From CAYVTV01 sp964526475 (lineage in GTDB: Bacteria > Bacteroidota > Bacteroidia > Bacteroidales > GCA-2748055), in the NCBI GenBank assembly GCA_964526475.1, contig CAZGKF010000015.1:1-57649 (forward strand): 57,649 bases of DNA. Reading direction: 5' to 3'. The notes under the pieces were generated by a model. That model was not told the DNA's origin. It ran no database searches and saw only the letters and a list, made by a program, of their open reading frames with translations. The first letter of the stretch is position 1. Each line of letters starts with the position of its first letter. Made by a program: the position numbers and the translations under genes. Positions 17,644-25,216 of the stretch are shown here, in pieces.

Positions 17644-18402
17644 TTAATTTATATTATCTGGTTGAGTAAAAATTTTGTATTTGATTATGCCCGCTTTTTG
17701 AAACAGATAGGCGAAAGATGTGGTGAGTACACCCAAACCATATTTCACACTCCTGAAAAAATTTATTGATGAAGCATCATCAAAATATTTAGTCGGGCAG
17801 GTGATCTCAGCTATTTCAAATCCGCAATAAAAAATCTGGGCAATCATTTGATTATCAAAAATAAAATCATCAGAATTTGCTGAATAATTAACCGATTTAA
17901 GAACCTTCGAGGAGAAAGCCCTGTAACCGGTATGATATTCCGATAATTTTTTGTTCATGATAATATTCTGAATTAATGTTAATAAGCGGTTAGCCACATA
18001 TTTGTATACCGGCATTCCCCCTTTTAAAGCACCTTTTCCAAGTATCCTGGAACCAAAAACAACTTCATACAAACCATTTGCAATAAGATAACACATGGAA
18101 TGAATTAGTTTTGGAGTATACTGATAATCAGGATGCAACATAATTACAATATCTGAACCAAGTTCAAGGGCTTTATTATAGCACGATTTTTGATTTGCCC
18201 CGTAGCCCTTATTCTCATCATGGAGTATAATATATTTTATACCAAGTTTCTCTGCCATATTCACTGTATTATCCCTGCTCCTGTCATCAACCAGAATTAC
18301 ATGATCAACAATGTCGAAAGGTATCTCTTTGTATGTTTTTTCAAGAGTCTTTTCCGCATTATAAGCAGGTAAAACAACAGTGATCTTTTTATCAGCAATC
18401 AT
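17644..18402 (-). CDS. Family 2 glycosyltransferase, polyprenyl-phosphate sugar synthase type
   Basis: 252 residues with a GT-A fold: nucleotide-binding VVLPAYNAEKTL (residues 9-20), Asp39-Asp40 in VILVDDRSRDNT, and the DxD-position MLHPDYQY at about 88-95. It resembles dolichol-phosphate-glucose/mannose synthases (DPM1-like), which move a sugar from UDP or GDP to a polyprenyl phosphate at the inner face of the membrane. Six bases separate it from the preceding ArnT-like transferase, which uses exactly such lipid-linked sugars. Donor not determined; the kinase that follows without a gap suggests a uronate. Confidence 0.85.
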   Translation of the reverse strand: MIADKKITVVLPAYNAEKTLEKTYKEIPFDIVDHVILVDDRSRDNTVNMAEKLGIKYIILHDENKGYGANQKSCYNKALELGSDIVIMLHPDYQYTPKLIHSMCYLIANGLYEVVFGSRILGKGALKGGMPVYKYVANRLLTLIQNIIMNKKLSEYHTGYRAFSSKVLKSVNYSANSDDFIFDNQMIAQIFYCGFEIAEITCPTKYFDDASSINFFRSVKYGLGVLTTSFAYLFQKAGIIKYKIFTQPDNIN

Positions 18403-18408
18403 TTTTTA

Positions 18409-20052
18409 TTAAGGTTTGGAACGCTTTGCAAACACAAAACCATTTTTATCATATAATATTTCTAATTCAGGGTATTCTTTTATATAACGTTCTTTTTTGT
18501 GTATCTTAAAAACAAAGTATGCATTTTTATCGATATCTCCTTCAAGCAGCCATTTAGAATTTTTTGATACAAGACCTTTTTCCGGCTGTACATTGCCATA
18601 AAAAAGATGTGCATAGCTTTTAAATCCCAAAGTAGCAATATAAGCATCCTCAGATGAAATTTTCCTGTAAAAATCAATAGCGGCTCTTTGTGTGTATTGC
18701 TCGACCCGCGGAACAATAAATAATATGGAAAAATAGATAAACATGGAAGTTGAAAAGAAAAGTATTCTCAATCCCCATTTCCTGCTACGATTTATTAAAT
18801 ACAAACTAAAAATCAAAGCAAATATAAATAGCAGTCCGATCAGAAACTCATATCCCGACCATTCAACATCCGCACTCAGATTACCTGCTCCAAAAGGATC
18901 ATTTAAAGCAAGCCTCTCTATAAAACTATCTTTAAATTTGTCGATCCTTGTAAGCAAAATAAGAGAAACCCCATAAGTTATACCAATTAAGCCTATAAGG
19001 TATTTTAGCCATAAAGGTATCCGTATTTCACTGTTTTCATATTTCCTGATTGTCAGCGCTGCAAAATACGTCAGAGGAAAATAACATAAAGAACTGTAAT
19101 GAATGATCTTTGTGTTTACTATAGAAAAAAGTATCAATACGACCCAGAAAATTATCATCATCCAGAGGAAAAAATCCTTTCTTATGCCTGGTCCGTCAAA
19201 ATGGTCCTTGAAAGATAATAATGCTAATAGTGAGGCAGGGAAAACACCAAAAAAGAGTATAATAAAATGATACATGAAAAACCCACCATGTCCTGCATCC
19301 TGTGTAGACAATAGTCTAACCTGGTAATTAATAAAATCCCGGATAAGATGTGAATTACCGTTCATTATCTGTAAAATAAACCAGAACCCTCCTGTAAATG
19401 CAAAAACCAGAATAAAAAAAAGCACATCTTTAAAGGATGTATGTATCCGGAATCTCCTGAATACTTGAAAAAGCCCAAATGTCAGTATAAATATTAAAAT
19501 AGCAACAGGTCCTTTTGTCAATACTGCAATCCCAAGAAAAAATGCAGAGATAACAAGATATTTTCTTCTGAATAATTTCTCTTTCAGATAAAAAATAAAA
19601 AAAACAATTCCTGCGAAAATGAATAAATTAAACCAGGGATCAATTATCCCCGATTTGAAATAGAAAAATGGCAACACAGAACCCGCATACGCAAGCATCC
19701 AGTAAAACCCGAATTTTTCATTATAAAGTCTCTTTCCAATAAAATACAATGCTATTAAACTGATTATTCCACAAACAGCATTTGGGAAACGTGAGGCAAA
19801 TTCATTAATCCCGAAAATTTTCATGGAAACAACCTGAAGCCATATGAAAAAAGGAGGTTTTTCCCAGAATGGTTCAAAATTTATCTGAACAGTGATAAAA
19901 TCTCTGCTAACAAGCATTTCCCGTGCAGATTCGGCAAAATTAATTTCATCCCAGTCAAATAAATGCACCTGACCAATAAAGGGAACAAGGAAAACAAGTC
20001 CATATAAAATGATTCCGGGAATAATTAACGAACTTTTGAGTTCAAATTTCAT
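18409..20052 (-). CDS. ArnT/PMT-like integral membrane glycosyltransferase
   Basis: 547 residues with about 12 hydrophobic segments, of the PMT/ArnT (GT-C) superfamily. The first periplasmic loop carries the catalytic-type Asp-Glu in HLFDWDEINFAESARE (about residues 30-45) and FWEKPPFFIWLQ follows, both signatures of the family. Such enzymes transfer a sugar from polyprenyl phosphate to lipid or protein on the outer face of the inner membrane. Its start overlaps the stop of the PAP2 gene by four bases (ATGA), so translation is coupled. Acceptor unknown. Confidence 0.88.
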   Translation of the reverse strand: MKFELKSSLIIPGIILYGLVFLVPFIGQVHLFDWDEINFAESAREMLVSRDFITVQINFEPFWEKPPFFIWLQVVSMKIFGINEFASRFPNAVCGIISLIALYFIGKRLYNEKFGFYWMLAYAGSVLPFFYFKSGIIDPWFNLFIFAGIVFFIFYLKEKLFRRKYLVISAFFLGIAVLTKGPVAILIFILTFGLFQVFRRFRIHTSFKDVLFFILVFAFTGGFWFILQIMNGNSHLIRDFINYQVRLLSTQDAGHGGFFMYHFIILFFGVFPASLLALLSFKDHFDGPGIRKDFFLWMMIIFWVVLILFSIVNTKIIHYSSLCYFPLTYFAALTIRKYENSEIRIPLWLKYLIGLIGITYGVSLILLTRIDKFKDSFIERLALNDPFGAGNLSADVEWSGYEFLIGLLFIFALIFSLYLINRSRKWGLRILFFSTSMFIYFSILFIVPRVEQYTQRAAIDFYRKISSEDAYIATLGFKSYAHLFYGNVQPEKGLVSKNSKWLLEGDIDKNAYFVFKIHKKERYIKEYPELEILYDKNGFVFAKRSKP

Positions 20053-20702
20053 ATCCGTGCAAATACTTTATAAACAGGTATATTAATCCACTTCTTTTCA
20101 ACTCCGGAGAAATACAGGTGTGAAAAAACAGCACAAATAACTCCGATAAAAGAACCCGCCAACACGTCAATTAGGAAATGTTGAGACAGATAAACTCTGG
20201 TAAAGGCAATAGTACATGCAAATAAAAGACATAATAATTTCAGTATATGATCTCTGAAAAGGAAACTTAATCCAATAAAGAGTGCAAAAGCCGTAGCAGA
20301 ATGTCCGGAAGGCAGACTAAAGTAGGAATGGTAATTAATCCCTTCCACCAGGTAAAGATCAATACCTGTGTCCTGAAAATACTTTACAGGCCGGGGGAAA
20401 CCGCTAAATACGAATCTCTTTAGGAACTGAACAATAAAAGAAGATAATAAAAATGAGGTGGTGAAAATTAATCCGTACCGTATTTTTATGAACATGAATA
20501 AGACTGCCAGAGATATCATAACTATCCCATCCCCAAAGAATGTTAAAATTTTCATTAAATGGTCGAGGAGATCAGAGTGAAAGCCGTTAATATATAAATG
20601 GGTACCGGTTCTTCCAAAAACAGAAGATATAATAATTCCGGCAAGAAAGATTAACACAAATAAAACCAGGAGATACTTATTTTCTGAATACAGCTTTCTC
20701 AT
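20049..20702 (-). CDS. PAP2 superfamily membrane phosphatase
   Basis: 217 residues, six predicted membrane segments. The three catalytic motifs are present: KRFVFSGFPRP (K-x-RP type, around residues 95-105), LPSGHSATAF (about 130-139) and RVYLSQHFLIDVLAG (about 168-182). Members remove phosphate from undecaprenyl diphosphate or lipid phosphates. It is the first gene of a four-gene unit with an ArnT-like transferase, a family-2 transferase and a GHMP kinase, so recycling of the polyprenyl carrier is a reasonable role. Confidence 0.9.
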   Translation of the reverse strand: MRKLYSENKYLLVLFVLIFLAGIIISSVFGRTGTHLYINGFHSDLLDHLMKILTFFGDGIVMISLAVLFMFIKIRYGLIFTTSFLLSSFIVQFLKRFVFSGFPRPVKYFQDTGIDLYLVEGINYHSYFSLPSGHSATAFALFIGLSFLFRDHILKLLCLLFACTIAFTRVYLSQHFLIDVLAGSFIGVICAVFSHLYFSGVEKKWINIPVYKVFARI

Positions 20703-20724
20703 TCTATTAAATCAATCGGGAGGT

Positions 20725-20732
20725 CAAATATA
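20725..20732 (-). promoter_or_regulatory. Candidate -7 box for the PAP2-glycosyltransferase-kinase unit
   Basis: Read on the minus strand this is TATATTTG, a match to the Bacteroidota TAnnTTTG box, 23 bases before the ATG at 20702. No TTG is found at the right distance upstream, so support is partial. Confidence 0.35.
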
Positions 20733-21119
20733 GTAAATCTTACAAAGTTTTTCGATTTGCTATTCAAGAAATCAGGAGAAAACTATTTGGACGCAGGTAA
20801 AAATGAATATTGGTATCCTTAACCCCGGCCACAAGTACCCCGGGCTATTATAATTTCAACCTTCCTTAGCTCTGCTGAACTCGTGTCGCCAAAGCTTTAA
20901 CGGTGGCACAAGCTTCGCGAAAGCGATGCGGGTTGTTCTGCTAAAACGGTTACATGTCATTAAACCACACAATGCGGTTATTATATTATGTGCATATAAT
21001 AATATTTGCTGAACTTTAATTAATTACTAAGAATGGAAGTCCTCTTCCTATAGAAATTTTTATATATTTGTCTAATTTTCAAGGCTCAGAGAATAAATGT
21101 TAAACTAAATTCATTACTG
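20733..21119. other. Gap without recognised gene
   Basis: About 390 bases between divergent genes. A GC-richer island at 20822-20950 contains imperfect inverted words (GTGTCGCC/GGTGGCAC; GCTTCGCGAAAGC), perhaps a decayed repeat. TATATTTG at 21063-21070 is a possible -7 box for the short frame at 21120, without a matching TTG element. Confidence 0.35.
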
Positions 21120-21317
21120 ATGAAAAGAAGAAAGTTTTTCCAGCTTGCATCTGTTGGAGCTGCGGGAGTGACAATGGGTTCTTCATGCAAACAAGTTAGT
21201 CAGGAACCCGGAGAAAAATCCTCCATACCGGAAATAAAAAAAGCAATTCCTGATTACAGAAACATGATTAAAACTTCTTTTACATCAGGAAGGATCACAG
21301 AGGTTTTTATAGAATAA
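21120..21317 (+). CDS. Short Tat-signal lipoprotein-like frame, probably a gene remnant
   Basis: 65 codons. MKRRKFFQLASVGAAGVTMG is a twin-arginine signal followed by a lipobox-like SSCK (Cys23). The mature part is only about 42 residues (EPGEKSSIPEIKKAIPDYR...) and has no domain I recognise. Exported Gfo/Idh/MocA, sulfatase-like and sugar-binding proteins of Bacteroidota often begin this way, so this is most simply the 5' end of a truncated gene; no continuation was found in another frame. It could also be a genuine small lipoprotein. It precedes the sulfatase gene by 97 bases on the same strand. Confidence 0.4.
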   Translation: MKRRKFFQLASVGAAGVTMGSSCKQVSQEPGEKSSIPEIKKAIPDYRNMIKTSFTSGRITEVFIE

Positions 21318-21414
21318 CTTACAAATTGAAAGTGAATTCTAAAGTCATAAGGCTTTTTAGACAGCCTCCAGGGGGGTGGGTCCGGAGTAAGTTTAAACTT
21401 TAACATTTAATCCA

Positions 21415-22815
21415 ATGAGAAATTTATTTATCATTACCCTGTTATTTTTTTCCCGTTTTGTAAGTTCCCAGGACAAACCTAATATTGTCCTCATTCTGGC
21501 AGATGATTTAGGTTTTGGCGATCTGGGTTGTTATGGTGCAAAAGATCTTAAAACCCCAAACATTGATAAAATAGCCAGACAGGGAGTCAGATTTACTAAC
21601 TTTTATTCCAATGGAACTGTATGCTCACCAACAAGAACAGCCCTTTTAACTGGCAGGTATCAGCAACGCGTTGGAGGGATGGAAGCTCAAATTGGTTCAA
21701 ATAATTTAGGCAGATATGATGAAGCTATTGAATTATCCGATCGTAAAGAACTTGGGTTACCTGTTGAGTTTAATGCTATTCCATCTCTTTTAAATCAGAC
21801 AGGGTATAACACAGCAATTATCGGAAAATGGCATTTAGGTTCTTTTAATAATTTCAGGCCTAAGGCTCATGGATTCGATTATTCCATAGGTATTTTAGGA
21901 GGAGGGGTAGATTATTTTCATCATACCGATCGATTGGGGGACATCATTGATGGAATTATGATGGATGGTATACATAATTTATATAGAAATGATGTACCTC
22001 ATCAAAGAGATGGATATTATATGACCAGCCTTATTTCCGATGAATCTGTTGAATGGATAAATATTCAAAATAAAGAACAAGCGTTTTTCATGTATGTTTC
22101 ATATACAGCTCCCCATTTACCTCTTCAGGGCCCCGGGGATTATGCACCCCGGCAAAAATCTGCTGAAGATTGGGGTGCCGGAAGCAAAGAAACATACAAT
22201 GAAATGATTGAAGAAATGGATAAAGGAATTGGGAAAATACTTGAAAAAATCGAAGAAAAAGGGTTTACCGATAATACCATTGTTATATTTACTTCCGACA
22301 ATGGCCCAATTAGTATGGGAAATTCAGGACCTTTTACCGGAAGAAAGGGACAGGTTTTTGAGGGTGGAATTCGTGTACCCGGCATAATTAAATGGCCCGG
22401 AAAAATAAAACCATCTCAGGTTTCAGATCAGATGGCAATCACTATGGATATTACTGCTTCCATCATGAAGATCATTAACGCAGATTCACCAAAACCTTTT
22501 GATGGTATAGATATTATCGGGCATATTGCCTCAGATGAGCCTGATTATCCCCGAACATTATTCTGGAGATATAAGTATTATGACAGAACTTTAAAGGCTG
22601 TGAGAGATGGGAATATGAAATATATTCTTCATTCCGAAAATAATGAAGTAACTGAATATCTTTTTAATCTGGAATCTGATATCGGAGAAAAAAATAATTT
22701 AATTCTCAACGAGAAGAAGGAAGTTTTCCGGCTCAAAAAATTACTTGAGAATTGGGAATCAGATGTCAAACCAGAAAGATATCAGTTTTTTAATAAATAT
22801 TCCGGGTGTAATTAA
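21415..22815 (+). CDS. Sulfatase, Cys-type (arylsulfatase family)
   Basis: Hydrolyses sulfate esters, exported by an N-terminal signal peptide (cleavage probably after VSS). 466 residues. Metal ligands Asp30-Asp31 in LILADDLGFGD, formylglycine site Cys70 in CSPTRTALLTGRY, GKWHLG near residue 140, and the second metal pair in IFTSDNGP. Cys-type sites need a maturation enzyme (anSME or FGE), not present here. The alkaline-phosphatase-like fold is complete. Substrate is probably a sulfated polysaccharide or sugar; a Ser-type sulfatase follows 245 bases downstream. Confidence 0.94.
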   Translation: MRNLFIITLLFFSRFVSSQDKPNIVLILADDLGFGDLGCYGAKDLKTPNIDKIARQGVRFTNFYSNGTVCSPTRTALLTGRYQQRVGGMEAQIGSNNLGRYDEAIELSDRKELGLPVEFNAIPSLLNQTGYNTAIIGKWHLGSFNNFRPKAHGFDYSIGILGGGVDYFHHTDRLGDIIDGIMMDGIHNLYRNDVPHQRDGYYMTSLISDESVEWINIQNKEQAFFMYVSYTAPHLPLQGPGDYAPRQKSAEDWGAGSKETYNEMIEEMDKGIGKILEKIEEKGFTDNTIVIFTSDNGPISMGNSGPFTGRKGQVFEGGIRVPGIIKWPGKIKPSQVSDQMAITMDITASIMKIINADSPKPFDGIDIIGHIASDEPDYPRTLFWRYKYYDRTLKAVRDGNMKYILHSENNEVTEYLFNLESDIGEKNNLILNEKKEVFRLKKLLENWESDVKPERYQFFNKYSGCN

Positions 22816-22907
22816 AAAAAAACTCTAAATTCCGGTTTATATCGAACTCAGATTAAATTGCAGATTTCGCTTTGATATCATCTTTAATTTTAACTCCTAA
22901 AATAAAT

Positions 22908-22941
22908 AGTAACCCAACGCCCCCAAAGGAGGCGGCTGTAA
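22908..22941. repeat. Dispersed 34-base intergenic repeat, copy 1
   Basis: Matches 29899-29932 at 27 of 34 positions in the same orientation. Core is AGTAACCCA followed by a C-rich stretch and GGAGGCGGCT; the C-rich and G-rich halves can pair (GCCCCC/GGAGGC-type stem), giving a small hairpin. Lies between the two sulfatase genes. Confidence 0.65.
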
Positions 22942-23000
22942 GAATACAACCCTTTTGATTTTGAATTAAACTAAACTAGTATCTGTTCAAATATTTCAAA

Positions 23001-23008
23001 TAAATTTG
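23001..23008 (+). promoter_or_regulatory. Candidate -7 box before the Ser-type sulfatase
   Basis: TAAATTTG matches TAnnTTTG and lies 52 bases before the ATG at 23061. No TTG lies 19-21 bases upstream, so this is a weak call, but it would allow the second sulfatase to be transcribed on its own. Confidence 0.3.
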
Positions 23009-23060
23009 TCATCATAAGAGGAACATTCCATTTTAATATAAACCTGATAACTTTATTTTT

Positions 23061-24848
23061 ATGAATTACCAAAAAGTTTTTAATTTTCTCATGTTACCGG
23101 CCGTTTGCGCAATTGCCGGGAATTCATGTAAAAGTGAGCGTTCTGAATCTGCTTCCCCCCCGAATGTAATAGTTATAATAACCGATGATCAGGGCTGGGG
23201 AGATTTAAGCATTAACGGTAATAAAAATCTCCAGACACCCAGACTTGACAAAATAGCTGAACAGGGTGCATATTTCACAAATTTTTATGTAAGTCCCGTC
23301 AGCTCCCCTACACGTGCAGAATTCCTGACAGGTCGTTATCATCCTCGAAGTGGAGTTTATCATACATCTGGAGGTGGTGAGAGAATCAATCTTGACGAGA
23401 CCAGTATAGCTGATGTGTTTAAAAAAGCCGGATATACGACCGCGGGATTCGGAAAATGGCATAGTGGGATGCAGTACCCATACCACCCCAACGGCAGGGG
23501 GTTCGATGAATTTTACGGGTTCTGTTCCGGACATTGGGGCGATTATTTCAGTCCGCCCCTGGAACACAATGGTAAAATCGTGCAGGGAGAGGGTTATATT
23601 CCTGACGATATCACAGAAAAATCAATGGCTTTTATTGAGAATAATAAACATAAGCCGTTTTTCGTTTATCTGGCTTTTAATACCCCGCATGCACCCATGC
23701 AGGTACCAGACCTTTGGTGGGATAAATTTAAAGATAAAGAAATTGAATTACTGGCTGATGAAAGATATAGGGAAGATATTGATTTTACCCGTGCAGCTCT
23801 GGCAATGTGTGAAAATATTGACTGGAATGTAGGACGTCTTTTGGATCATCTTGAGGAATTAAATCTCGAAGAAAATACCATTGTAGTGTTTTTTAACGAT
23901 AATGGGCCTAACTATTATAGATGGAACGGGGGGATGAAAGGTATCAAAGCATCAACAGATGAAGGGGGAGTGCGATCGCCTCTTTTTATACGCTGGCCGG
24001 GAGTTATTGCTCCGGGTATGCGGACTGATAAAATTGCCGCTGCCATTGATCTTCTACCTACCCTTGCTGATCTGGCAGGGATAGAATATCAAACGCAAAA
24101 TCCTTTGGACGGACTGAGTCTGAAACCACTAATTACCGGTAAGGATAAGGAATGGAATGACCGGCTTATTTTTTCATACTGGAATAAAAAAGCCAGTGTC
24201 AGGAGTCAGAGGTATCGGTTGAGCAAAGAAGGCCAATTATTTGATATGATAGCTGACCCGGGACAATATAACGATATAGCAGGAGAAGAACCGGATATTA
24301 CCAGCCGGTTATCAACAGCTCTTGAAGAATGGAAGGCAGATGTTTTACCCGGAATTGCCTCCGATGAAAGAAAATTCCCTGTCGGGCACCCTGTTTTCAT
24401 ATATACACAATTACCGGCAAGAGACGGGGTTGCTCATGGAGGTATTACCAGGTCTAATCCGTCTCCCAACAGCACATTCTTTACAAACTGGACAAAACTG
24501 GATGATAAAATTACATGGGATGTGGAAGTAATGTATGAAGACACATTTGATGTCGAAATTTATTACACCTGTCCTACAAAAGATATTGGCTCTGAGTTTG
24601 TATTATCCTTTGGTTCTTCCAGTATAAGTGCCAAAATTACCGAAGCGCACGATCCTCCTCTCAGGGGCATGGAGAACGACAGGGTAAAACGTCATAATAC
24701 TTATGTTAAAGATTTTAAAATTCTTAATATTGGTAAAATATACCTGAAAAAAGGAACCGGGGAATTAACCCTCCAGGCTTTGAATATACCAGGATCGCAG
24801 GTTATGGATTTCAGGCTGATGATGCTTACCAGGGGAAACAGTAATTAA
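23061..24848 (+). CDS. Sulfatase, Ser-type, with extra C-terminal domain, lipoprotein
   Basis: 595 residues. A signal peptide with lipobox Cys23 (AGNSC) anchors it to a membrane. Sulfatase core at about 33-430: metal Asp pair in IITDDQGWGD, active-site motif with Ser81 in the place of the usual Cys (SSPTRAEFLTGRY), GKWHSG, and FFNDNGPNYY. In Bacteroidota both Cys and Ser sites are matured to formylglycine by anSME, so this can be active. Residues 430-595 form an added beta-rich domain typical of some arylsulfatases (WTKLDDKITWDVEV...). Neighbour of a Cys-type sulfatase. Confidence 0.92.
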   Translation: MNYQKVFNFLMLPAVCAIAGNSCKSERSESASPPNVIVIITDDQGWGDLSINGNKNLQTPRLDKIAEQGAYFTNFYVSPVSSPTRAEFLTGRYHPRSGVYHTSGGGERINLDETSIADVFKKAGYTTAGFGKWHSGMQYPYHPNGRGFDEFYGFCSGHWGDYFSPPLEHNGKIVQGEGYIPDDITEKSMAFIENNKHKPFFVYLAFNTPHAPMQVPDLWWDKFKDKEIELLADERYREDIDFTRAALAMCENIDWNVGRLLDHLEELNLEENTIVVFFNDNGPNYYRWNGGMKGIKASTDEGGVRSPLFIRWPGVIAPGMRTDKIAAAIDLLPTLADLAGIEYQTQNPLDGLSLKPLITGKDKEWNDRLIFSYWNKKASVRSQRYRLSKEGQLFDMIADPGQYNDIAGEEPDITSRLSTALEEWKADVLPGIASDERKFPVGHPVFIYTQLPARDGVAHGGITRSNPSPNSTFFTNWTKLDDKITWDVEVMYEDTFDVEIYYTCPTKDIGSEFVLSFGSSSISAKITEAHDPPLRGMENDRVKRHNTYVKDFKILNIGKIYLKKGTGELTLQALNIPGSQVMDFRLMMLTRGNSN

Positions 24849-24883
24849 TATTTGTATATACCGGAGGGAGATAAGCCTTCTTT

Positions 24884-24958
24884 AATCCCGGAGGGATTAA
24901 ATGTTTATGGAAAAGAACAAGAGTGAGAATGTGCGTCCCCGGCCGGCATTGCCGTCAA
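24884..24958. repeat. Dispersed intergenic repeat, copy 1
   Basis: Clearly related to 38242-38310: both run AATCCC(G/A)GAGGGATT, then ATGTTTAT(G/A)GAAAAGAACAAG, GAGAATGTG and CCCCGGCCGG in the same order. Lies at the 3' side of the Ser-type sulfatase gene. Confidence 0.75.
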
Positions 24959-24992
24959 CTTAAGAAGATTGTTTAAGATGAACACGAAACCT

Positions 24993-25097
24993 GAATGTCT
25001 CCCCGAACGACAGTGAGGAGTCTCCCTTAAACTAAGGAATTGCTCTGTCATCTTCGCATAATGGACCCCGGAAGGGGACTGGAGACTCGGAATGACA
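24993..25097. repeat. Intergenic palindromic repeat (GAGTCTCC/GGAGACTC type)
   Basis: GAGTCTCC (25018-25025) is repeated inverted as GGAGACTC (25081-25088); the outer words CCGAACGACAGTGAGGAG and CGGAATGACA resemble a common Bacteroidota element that begins GTCATTCCGAACG. An inner CCCCGGAAGGGG can also pair. No coding potential seen. Confidence 0.5.
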
Positions 25098-25160
25098 ATT
25101 TGTTTTGTTCTCTTTTAGGGAGGAAAGTGTCGAAGTCAGGAGGCTGTAAATATTAATCAA

Positions 25161-25193
25161 AATGACCGGAGATAAACATTTCCGGTCATTTTT
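25161..25193. terminator. Terminator hairpin between convergent sulfatase and FAS1 genes
   Basis: Perfect ten-base stem AATGACCGGA (25161-25170) and TCCGGTCATT (25181-25190) with a ten-base loop; the plus strand continues with TTTTTAATTTT and the minus strand with TTTTGATT. It lies 24 bases beyond the FAS1 stop and probably serves both sides. Confidence 0.85.
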
Positions 25194-25216
25194 AATTTTG
25201 AGATATACTGATTCAA

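Noticed and set aside
20911..20923. GCTTCGCGAAAGC as an operator
   Set aside because: Short imperfect palindrome in a gap with other decayed inverted words, far from both flanking start codons.
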